From: Chloroflexota bacterium
Lineage (GTDB): Bacteria > Chloroflexota > Anaerolineae > Anaerolineales > Villigracilaceae
Direction: 5' to 3'
Assembly: GCA_021787595.1 (NCBI GenBank)
Contig: JAJYLQ010000003.1
Coordinates: 16,852 to 80,851, forward strand
Length of the DNA: 64,000 nt
Under the pieces are notes generated by a model that was not told the origin of the DNA, did not search any database, and saw nothing but the letters and a program-made list of their open reading frames with translations. The position numbers and the translations under genes are program-made. Positions 41,266-47,389 of the stretch are shown here, piece after piece. Position 1 is the stretch's first letter, and every line of letters starts with the position of its first letter.

Positions 41266-42196
41266 ACGAATTCAAAATTCCATCTACAAATGCGTCCGCA
41301 TCGAACGGCTGCAAATCTTCGGGCTTTTCACCGAGACCGGCAAATAAAATCGGCAGGCCAAGTTCGCGCTGGATGGCGAACGCCATGCCGCCGCGCGCCG
41401 ATGAATCGAGTTTCGACAAAATCACGCCGCTGACTTTCACCGCGTCTTTGAATGCGCGCGCCTGCTGCAAAGCATTCTGTCCGGTCGTTGCATCCAGCAC
41501 AAGCCAGACGGCGTGCGGCGCGCCGTCCAGCGCTTTGCCAACCACGCGATGGACTTTTTTCAACTCTTCCATCAAATTGAATCGCGTGTGCAGGCGCCCG
41601 GCGGTATCAATCAGGATGACGTCCACTTTGCGGGCGACTCCAGCCTGGATGGCATTGAATGCCACCGCGCCCGGATCGCTTTCGGGAGCGCCCGCAATCA
41701 CCTCGATGCTTCGACTTCGCTCAGCACGGGCGTTTAACCGGTCGCCCCAAACCTGGAGTTGATCCACCGCCGCGGCGCGGAATGTGTCTGCTGCGCCGAA
41801 CAAGACAGATTTTCCTTCCGCCACAAAACGCTGGCCAAGCTTCGCAATCGTGGTGGTCTTGCCCGAACCGTTCACGCCGACAACCAGGATCACGAACGGC
41901 TTCGCGGAGAATTCCAGAAGCGGCGGCGTCATCAGCCGTGAACGAAGATCCGCTTTCAGCGGCGCGCCAAGTTGATCGGAGCGAGTCAGGCCGCGGTCCC
42001 GGACGAGGCGCTGCAGCGTCGAGATCACATCGGACGTGGTTTCGATTCCGAGATCGGCTTGAATCAGAAGCGCCTCCAATTCATCCCATGTATCCTGCTT
42101 GATCTCGGTCGCGCCCAGCAATCCGGCCAATCGTCCAAATGCGCTTCGGCTGGTTCTTGAAAGCCCATCGCGCCAGCGCGCTAAAAGTTCAGCCAT
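41264..42196 (-). CDS. ftsY: Signal recognition particle receptor FtsY
   Basis: Predicted 310-residue SRP GTPase: N domain (residues 1-95, helical), then the G domain with VGVNGSGKTTTIAKLG, the insertion-box region DTFRAAAVDQL, DTAGRLHTRFNLMEEL and LSKLDSSARGG. FtsY docks the Ffh/SRP RNA/nascent chain complex at the membrane; the SRP RNA is at 28827-28936. The usual long acidic N-terminal extension is short here. Between DRLNAR and IEVIAG about eight extra residues (AERSRS-type) come from an in-frame repeat copy (41706-41730), in the segment following the I-box region, where tolerance is plausible. Confidence 0.93.
   Translation of the reverse strand: MAELLARWRDGLSRTSRSAFGRLAGLLGATEIKQDTWDELEALLIQADLGIETTSDVISTLQRLVRDRGLTRSDQLGAPLKADLRSRLMTPPLLEFSAKPFVILVVGVNGSGKTTTIAKLGQRFVAEGKSVLFGAADTFRAAAVDQLQVWGDRLNARAERSRSIEVIAGAPESDPGAVAFNAIQAGVARKVDVILIDTAGRLHTRFNLMEELKKVHRVVGKALDGAPHAVWLVLDATTGQNALQQARAFKDAVKVSGVILSKLDSSARGGMAFAIQRELGLPILFAGLGEKPEDLQPFDADAFVDGILNS
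41706..41730. repeat. TTCGACTTCGCTCAG repeat inside ftsY
   Basis: GCTTCGACTTCGCTCAGCA on the plus strand; read in the ftsY frame it adds AERSRS. It is the same family as 38084-38104 but in the other orientation to the coding strand. Confidence 0.75.
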
Positions 42197-42258
42197 GAGG
42201 CGGCATTATATCATGCGGGTTTTATGATATACTGCCTCAGCTTTCAGAACAACCTATA

Positions 42259-42350
42259 GCATTACTCCGCGAAAACTATATCAATCGCGAAGATTTTGTG
42301 GCGCGATATTCACACCGCTTTTGGTTGCGGAATGAATTCCGCGCTGCGGA
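42259..42350. repeat. Dispersed repeat C (about 90 bp)
   Basis: Shares GCGAAAACTATATCAA, TTTTGGTTGCGGAATGAATT and CCGCGCTGCGGA with 59640-59728, where it is in the reverse orientation. It lies in the ftsY-trxA intergenic region and includes an imperfect palindrome GGAATGAATTCC. Confidence 0.8.
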
Positions 42351-42367
42351 ATTGGAACTCAAAAGGA

Positions 42368-42373
42368 TATAAT
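42368..42373 (+). promoter_or_regulatory. -10 box directly in front of trxA
   Basis: TATAAT six bases before ATG 42380. If used, transcription begins at or next to the start codon, giving a leaderless message. No firm -35 box is seen because the dispersed repeat C lies upstream. Confidence 0.5.
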
Positions 42374-42379
42374 AAAAGT

Positions 42380-42724
42380 ATGATCGAAGAACCTGTTCAT
42401 GTGACCGATGCTGCTTTCGAACAAACTGTGCTTAAATCAACTGTCCCGGTGATCGTTGATTTTTGGGCGCCATGGTGCGGGCCGTGCAAGATGGTCGCGC
42501 CCATTCTCGAAAAACTTGCCAGGGAGTTGGCCGGCAAGGTGGTGATTGCCAAAGTCAACACCGATGAGAATCCGGAATGGGCCAGCAAGTATGGCGTGCA
42601 GGGCATCCCAACCATGTTGTTCGTTGCGGGCGGCAAGGTTGTGCATCGCCAGGTGGGCGCGCTCCCTGAACGTATGTTACGCGATGTGGTCTCGCAGTTC
42701 ATGGAGGTCGTCACGCAAAATTAG
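42380..42724 (+). CDS. trxA: Thioredoxin
   Basis: Predicted 114-residue thioredoxin with the active site WAPWCGPCK near residues 34-42 and a cis-Pro loop GIPTMLF. It keeps cytoplasmic proteins reduced. The start is ATG 42380 (MIEEPVHV); an upstream frame extension from 42296 would be translated from the dispersed repeat. Eight bases later begins the first lipoprotein gene with a strong ribosome-binding site. Confidence 0.93.
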   Translation: MIEEPVHVTDAAFEQTVLKSTVPVIVDFWAPWCGPCKMVAPILEKLARELAGKVVIAKVNTDENPEWASKYGVQGIPTMLFVAGGKVVHRQVGALPERMLRDVVSQFMEVVTQN

Positions 42725-42731
42725 GAGAGGC

Positions 42732-43229
42732 ATGAAGAGCCTTGCCAGATACGGCATCGTGCTCGTCCTCGTCTTGTTGCTTAGTTCCTGTCTGCCAGCA
42801 TTACCGGGCCAAACAGCGATTGAATCCCCTGCATCGACTCCAACGTTTAGTTCGCCATCTGCAATCGCGGCAACCGCGACTTTGACCGTCACGCCATCCC
42901 CTGCGCCTTCCTCAACGCCGACAATCAGCCCGTCTTCGACATTTACGCCCATCCCAACCTTCACACCCACAGGCGGTCTTGTAGTCGCTGGAACACTATC
43001 AATCAATGCGGCCGTCAGCGCCACGTTTGTTCCCGGTGAATCGGTCAGCCTTGATAAATTGCCGCCCGGCACGATTTATGAAACCATCCTAACATTACAG
43101 CGCAAGGTCGAGCAATCGTTCCCTGCCAATTCTCCCTCACCCTTTCCCTCTCCCAAAGGGAGAGGAGACTCCCTTCCCCATTCGGGGGAAGGGTTGGGGA
43201 TGAGGGCGAAAACGGTAGAAAAGCCATGA
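42732..43229 (+). CDS. Lipoprotein, interrupted at its 3' end by a dispersed repeat
   Basis: Predicted 165-residue product, with a lipobox LLSSC near residue 18 and a Thr/Pro/Ser-rich wall-spanning linker (about residues 25-80). A folded part begins (VVAGTLSINAAVSATFVPGE...) but the frame then runs through the GC-rich dispersed repeat (43132-43207), which adds SPSPFPSPKGRGDSLPHSGEG, and stops at TGA 43227. The remainder of the expected C-terminal domain follows in the same frame (43230-43502). RBS GGAGAGG is one base before ATG. Confidence 0.65.
   Translation: MKSLARYGIVLVLVLLLSSCLPALPGQTAIESPASTPTFSSPSAIAATATLTVTPSPAPSSTPTISPSSTFTPIPTFTPTGGLVVAGTLSINAAVSATFVPGESVSLDKLPPGTIYETILTLQRKVEQSFPANSPSPFPSPKGRGDSLPHSGEGLGMRAKTVEKP
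43132..43207. repeat. Dispersed repeat CCCTCACCCTTTCCC...GGGATGAGGG
   Basis: Palindromic GC-rich unit with CCCAAAGGGAGAGG-type centre; known to give PSPKGRG peptides when read as coding. A related, intergenic copy lies at 51941-52026. Confidence 0.85.
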
Positions 43230-43502
43230 GCAGAACCCTCAAAACTCTAACTTTGCGCTGTAATACTAATCAACAACAATTCCGAAACCGAGGCCGATAT
43301 TTCCCTGCACTGCACAACCATCCATGGATTGCAAACAGTGTTTGAATACAATCACGTTAAGCATCTCACGATTCAGGCTCCGCAAGGAAACTATGTGTAC
43401 GTTGTGTATGTCGGCAGCAGGATGTTATCGGGAGGTTTCCCGCTTTTGACTCAGTTCAAAAAGATCATCACGATTTACAGGGACCGAGTCGTAATTCAAT
43501 AG
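43230..43502 (+). pseudogene. Cut-off C-terminal domain of the lipoprotein
   Basis: Same frame as 42732-43229 but after in-frame stops at 43227-43229 and 43248-43250. From 43260 the frame encodes VILINNNSETEADISLHC, then YVYVVYVGSRML and a final KKIITIYRDRVVIQ, then TAG. This parallels the C-terminal domains of the next two lipoproteins (VVNNSGAQANGSIYLS...; NNSGAQANVSIYLEK...). So the gene is broken, probably by the repeat insertion upstream, and this part has no own start. Confidence 0.65.
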
Positions 43503-43522
43503 TCGAAATGGAGAGATTAAAA

Positions 43523-44167
43523 ATGAAACGCATCTTGTTCGTGGCCGCCATCCTGGCTTTTCTTCTAAGCGCCTGTGGCGCCAAAGCGACGCCCACCATT
43601 GACCCCGCTCAATTGCAGGCTTCTGCGGTCGCAGCAGCAAACACCATGGTGGCTCTGACACAGGCGGCAGTGCCGCCAACGTCCGTTCCAACGGATACCC
43701 CTCAGCCCAGCCCAACCCCGCTTCCCAGCCCAACCTCGGCGCCGCTGCCCACGCTTTCAGGCTTTCCAACCGCTGTGAATCCCACGCTGTCAGTGCCAAC
43801 GCTCGCGGCTCCTACCAGCTCCGGATCCACCGGTAACACGGGCGATCCATGCAATGCGCCCTTGGGACCCAACCCGGATGGACCGAAGGTAAAAGCGATA
43901 TTGGTTGTAAATAATTCCGGCGCTCAAGCCAACGGTTCGATCTATCTGAGCAAGACAAAATTCGGTCAGTGCGGCTATCGCGGTTTTTCGCTGGCAAAGG
44001 GCGGTTCCATCAGTTACACGGACCTGACCCTTGGCTGTTATTCAGTCTATGCGTGGATCAATGATCCCAAGAAGCCGACAACCGTATTCGGCAGTGGCTG
44101 CATCAACAGCGCCGACAAAGTAACATTCGTTATCAACACCACCACGGTCACGGTACATGGGCCGTAA
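43523..44167 (+). CDS. Lipoprotein of a small paralogous family (copy 2)
   Basis: Predicted 214-residue lipoprotein: signal MKRILFVAAILAFLLSAC with lipobox LSAC, the segment ATPTIDPAQLQASAVAAANTMVALTQ, a Pro/Thr/Ser linker and a C-terminal beta domain (VVNNSGAQANGSIYLSKTKFGQCGYRGFSLAKGG, with Cys pairs). Function unknown; it looks like an anchored domain held outside the wall. ATG 43523 has GGAGAG (43510-43515) seven bases upstream. It is followed by a strong terminator. Confidence 0.75.
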   Translation: MKRILFVAAILAFLLSACGAKATPTIDPAQLQASAVAAANTMVALTQAAVPPTSVPTDTPQPSPTPLPSPTSAPLPTLSGFPTAVNPTLSVPTLAAPTSSGSTGNTGDPCNAPLGPNPDGPKVKAILVVNNSGAQANGSIYLSKTKFGQCGYRGFSLAKGGSISYTDLTLGCYSVYAWINDPKKPTTVFGSGCINSADKVTFVINTTTVTVHGP

Positions 44168-44185
44168 GCCAAAATCCCAATTCGG

Positions 44186-44217
44186 AAAAAGGCGAGTCTC
44201 TTCGACTCGCCTTTTTT
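44186..44217 (+). terminator. Rho-independent terminator after the second lipoprotein gene
   Basis: AAAAAGGCGAGTC and GACTCGCCTTTTTT pair around a five-base loop, with T-run at 44212-44217. Confidence 0.93.
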
Positions 44218-44497
44218 CATTCACAATTAAATCCAATTCGGACCAGCCGTGTGGAAAGAGTTCCTTCGAGGTTTCTCATTTCTCTCCATACAAAAACAGT
44301 TAACCTTGTCCATAAGGAAAAACAAAAATCAAGTAGAATTTACATGGATCAGGATCATCATTACGGCCATTCCACCCATCGCATCTACCGCAATCTCTGC
44401 AAACATCCTGAAAGACGATACAAATCCATGCCGACCCGTTTTCAGAGAACCCGCGGTTCTATTTTACCCAACCTGTCCAAAGAAATGGAGAAAGAAA
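44218..44497 (+). other. Gene-free segment before the third lipoprotein gene
   Basis: About 280 bases with no reading frame supported by a ribosome-binding site. It probably carries the promoter of the third lipoprotein gene, but I could not find a convincing -35/-10 pair. Confidence 0.4.
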
Positions 44498-45088
44498 ATG
44501 AAACGTCTCATTTTTATTTCGGCGCTACTGGCTCTGCTACTTAGTGCCTGCGGCGCGCAAGCCACTCCCACGATTGACCCGGCACAAGTGCAGGCGTCAG
44601 CGATGGCGGCAGCCAGCACAATGATCGCCCAGACGCAGCAAGCGATCCCGCCCACGCCGGTTCCGACCGATACCCCTCAAGCCACGCCCACTCCATTTTA
44701 CACGCCGACTCCTTTTGTGCTTCCGACCTCGGTTCTCGCCTCCCCCACTACATCCAGCGCAAGCGGCGATCCATGCAATGCGCCGCTCCCAGCCAACCCT
44801 CCCGGCCAGAAGACGATCATCATGATCCAGAATAATTCCGGCGCGCAGGCCAACGTGTCGATATACCTGGAGAAGACAAAATTCGGTCAGTGCGGCTATC
44901 GCGGCTACCAGTTATCGAAAGGCGGTTCTGTCACCATTACAGATTTAACGTACGGTCAATACTATCTATACGTTTGGATCAATAACCCTCAAAAGCCAAA
45001 AACATTGACCGGCGGCGGCTATATAAGCAGTCCCACGAAATGGACGTTCGTCATCACGCCAACGAATATCCAGTTCATAGTTCCATAA
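44498..45088 (+). CDS. Lipoprotein of a small paralogous family (copy 3)
   Basis: Predicted 196-residue lipoprotein closely related to 43523-44167: signal MKRLIFISALLALLLSAC, ATPTIDPAQVQASAMAAASTMIAQTQ, a Pro/Thr linker, and the C-terminal domain with IQNNSGAQANVSIYLEKTKFGQCGYRGYQLSKGG. GGAGAAAG precedes ATG 44498. The three genes 42732, 43523 and 44498 are tandem duplications; only the last two are intact. Function unknown. Confidence 0.75.
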   Translation: MKRLIFISALLALLLSACGAQATPTIDPAQVQASAMAAASTMIAQTQQAIPPTPVPTDTPQATPTPFYTPTPFVLPTSVLASPTTSSASGDPCNAPLPANPPGQKTIIMIQNNSGAQANVSIYLEKTKFGQCGYRGYQLSKGGSVTITDLTYGQYYLYVWINNPQKPKTLTGGGYISSPTKWTFVITPTNIQFIVP

Positions 45089-45098
45089 TTTCCAGCGG

Positions 45099-45142
45099 CC
45101 AATATGAAAAGGCGGGTCGTACGACCCGCCTTTTCATATTGG
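45099..45142. terminator. Bidirectional terminator, perfect 44-base palindrome
   Basis: CCAATATGAAAAGGCGGGTCGT is followed directly by its reverse complement, so 22 base pairs with almost no loop. A-rich and T-rich arms serve both convergent genes (the lipoprotein and murA). Confidence 0.9.
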
Positions 45143-45152
45143 AGGAATAATA

Positions 45153-46433
45153 TCATTCCCTGACCCTTTCGATCTTCGCTCCCAGAGCCAGTAACTTGCC
45201 TTCCACGTTTTCGTAGCCGCGATCTATCTGGCTGATGTTGCGGATGGTGGATGAACCTTTGGCAGCCAGCGCGGCCAGGAGCAAAGCCATGCCGGCTCGA
45301 ATGTCCGGACTTTCGAGTTTCTCCCCGTACAAACGATTCGGGCCTTGCACGAGGCAGCGATACGGATCGCATAAGATGATCCTCGCTCCCATGCCGACCA
45401 GTTTATCGGTGAAATACATGCGGCCCGAATACATCCAATCGTGGAATAAAACCGAACCGCTTGCCTGCGTTGCAACGGTGATGGCAATGCTGATCAAATC
45501 GGTTGGAAACGCCGGCCAGATGTTGGTTTTTATTTCCGGGATCGCGCCGTCCAAATCGGGAACAATCGTCAAAGTTTGATCTGGAGCAACAATGATATCA
45601 TCGCCTTCCACTTTCCAATTCAAACCCAAACGTTGGAAAGCAGGAGCGATCATTTCCAGATATCTAATACCAGCGTTCCGAATGCGAACTTCGCCATGCG
45701 TTACCGCGGCTGCTCCGGCAAAGCTGACCACTTCAAGATAATCCGGGCCAATCGTGTACTCGCCTCCGTGCAATTTGGGCACGCCCGTGATGTGGAGTGT
45801 GTTCGAGCCGATGTGTTTGATTTTTGCGCCCAGTCCGTTCAGGAAATGACATAGTTCCTGAACGTGCGGCTCGGATGCCGCGTTGTGAACGAACGTATCG
45901 CCTGCGGCAATGACAGCCGCCATGACCGCATTTTCCGTTGCGGTGACGCTGGCTTCATCGAGCAATACATCCGCGCCTTTCAAGCCGGATGAATGAAAAT
46001 CGAAGACGCGGTCATAAGTGACTTCCGCGCCGAGCGCCTGCAGGGCGAGGATGTGCGTATCGAGACGACGACGCCCGATCACGTCGCCGCCGGGCGGGGG
46101 CAAACGCAATTCGCCAGCGCGCGCAGTGACCGGTCCGGCCAAAAGAATCGAAGCCCGAATGCGGCGGCAAAGGTCCGGGTTGAGGTCCGCCGGCCGCAGG
46201 GTCCGGGTGACGATGCGCCACGTGTTTGCGTCCAAATCCTCGACTTCGGCACCGAGGCTTTCCACCAGCAATCGCATGTCGAGGACATCCCGAATCCGAG
46301 GCACATTCCGCAAAACGACCGGCTCGTCCGTCAAAAGGCAGGCCGCCAAAAGCGGTAAAGCCGCGTTCTTGTTTCCGGCGGGGTTCACTTCTCCGCGTAA
46401 TGGCACCCCCCCATCAATGACAAATTCTTCCAT
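45153..46433 (-). CDS. murA: UDP-N-acetylglucosamine 1-carboxyvinyltransferase MurA
   Basis: Predicted 426-residue enzyme of the EPSP synthase fold. GNKNAALPLLAA near residues 20-31 (Lys22, Asn23) and RIRASILLAGPV are family blocks. It uses phosphoenolpyruvate for the first step of peptidoglycan synthesis. The catalytic loop reads PPGGDVIGRRRLDTH: position 117 is Asp where most MurA have the Cys of GGCxIG, a change known to remove the fosfomycin-alkylated thiol in other phyla. ATG 46433 has AGGAGA seven bases upstream; the longer frame to 46559 has no such site. The gene is convergent to the lipoproteins and divergent from the prepilin peptidase. Confidence 0.92.
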   Translation of the reverse strand: MEEFVIDGGVPLRGEVNPAGNKNAALPLLAACLLTDEPVVLRNVPRIRDVLDMRLLVESLGAEVEDLDANTWRIVTRTLRPADLNPDLCRRIRASILLAGPVTARAGELRLPPPGGDVIGRRRLDTHILALQALGAEVTYDRVFDFHSSGLKGADVLLDEASVTATENAVMAAVIAAGDTFVHNAASEPHVQELCHFLNGLGAKIKHIGSNTLHITGVPKLHGGEYTIGPDYLEVVSFAGAAAVTHGEVRIRNAGIRYLEMIAPAFQRLGLNWKVEGDDIIVAPDQTLTIVPDLDGAIPEIKTNIWPAFPTDLISIAITVATQASGSVLFHDWMYSGRMYFTDKLVGMGARIILCDPYRCLVQGPNRLYGEKLESPDIRAGMALLLAALAAKGSSTIRNISQIDRGYENVEGKLLALGAKIERVRE

Positions 46434-46537
46434 TTTTTCGTCTCCTGGGGAATCTATTGGCATTGTAAGGCAGTTTAAAAGAATCGCCAAGCACATTACA
46501 ATTGGCTTACACGGGTAAAAATGAGGGCAGTTTAATA

Positions 46538-46543
46538 TATAAT
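46538..46543 (+). promoter_or_regulatory. -10 box in front of the prepilin peptidase gene
   Basis: TATAAT nine bases before ATG 46553, implying a very short or absent leader. The -35 region is not recognisable. Confidence 0.45.
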
Positions 46544-46552
46544 CAAATTGAG

Positions 46553-47341
46553 ATGACACCTGTCCTTAGCGTCCCAATTCTGGCCGGATGGATTAGCGGC
46601 TGGGTGATTAATTATTTGGCAGATGCACTGCCTATCACCCGGCGACTCTCGCGTCCGACATGCAGGCAGTGCAACCAGGAATATCCGATTCCTGCTTATT
46701 TGTCTTTTGGCCGCTGTCCGAAATGCGGACACGCGCGCGGCCTGCGGCCCTGGATCGTTCAGGCGGCGATGATGATTCTCAGCCTGTATACGTGGTTCAG
46801 ACCACACGCGATGGGATACGCGCTGGGCATGCTTTTGTTGACTTATTTCGCGGTTGTGATCGTGATTGATCTGGAACACCGCCTGATCCTGCATCCCACC
46901 AGCATGGCCGGCACCCTTCTCGGACTGGGGATCGGCATCTACGTAAATCGAATCATCCCAACGCTGTTAGGCGGCCTCGGCGGACTCGCCATCATGTTTG
47001 TCTTGTATTATTTGGGTGTGCTCTTCTCGAAACTTCGCGCCCGGCGACTAAAGGCAACCGGACAGGAAGCCGATGATGAAGAAGCGCTCGGAGCCGGGGA
47101 TGTCATCCTGGCTTGTGTGCTGGGTTTTGTCCTCGGATGGCCGCTCATCTGGTTTGGCCTGCTGCTTGGAATTTTGCTCGGCGGCATTATCGGGGTCGTG
47201 TTAATTCTGGCGCTCATCTTATCGGGGAGATACGGCAAGAACGCTTTGATGGTCTTTATTCCGTACGGTCCGTTTTTTATCCTCAGCGCGTTCTTTATTT
47301 TGTTCCTTCCGAACTGGATCGTCAATGTGATGCCAAGATAG
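46553..47341 (+). CDS. Prepilin peptidase (A24 family)
   Basis: Predicted 262-residue membrane protein with about seven helices. A zinc-type CxxC pair region (TCRQCNQEYPIPAY and GRCPKCG), the first catalytic Asp in VIDLEHRLI and the second in the GxGD motif GAGDVIL are seen. It cuts prepilin leader peptides on the cytoplasmic side, and the CxxC part is typical of the bifunctional PilD form that also N-methylates. The next genes encode TadE-type pseudopilins, its likely substrates. Confidence 0.88.
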   Translation: MTPVLSVPILAGWISGWVINYLADALPITRRLSRPTCRQCNQEYPIPAYLSFGRCPKCGHARGLRPWIVQAAMMILSLYTWFRPHAMGYALGMLLLTYFAVVIVIDLEHRLILHPTSMAGTLLGLGIGIYVNRIIPTLLGGLGGLAIMFVLYYLGVLFSKLRARRLKATGQEADDEEALGAGDVILACVLGFVLGWPLIWFGLLLGILLGGIIGVVLILALILSGRYGKNALMVFIPYGPFFILSAFFILFLPNWIVNVMPR

Positions 47342-47389
47342 ACTTCGAGATGGTCTGCTTTGGTATCAATCAAAAAGCGCAGGTATTCT

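Noticed and set aside
42296..42379. N-terminal extension of thioredoxin from 42296
   Set aside because: It is translated from dispersed repeat C and has no thioredoxin features; MIEEPVHV at 42380 is the normal start.
44251..44497. Small open frames in the gap before the third lipoprotein gene
   Set aside because: No ribosome-binding site, no homology pattern, and they run into the signal peptide of the real gene in other frames.
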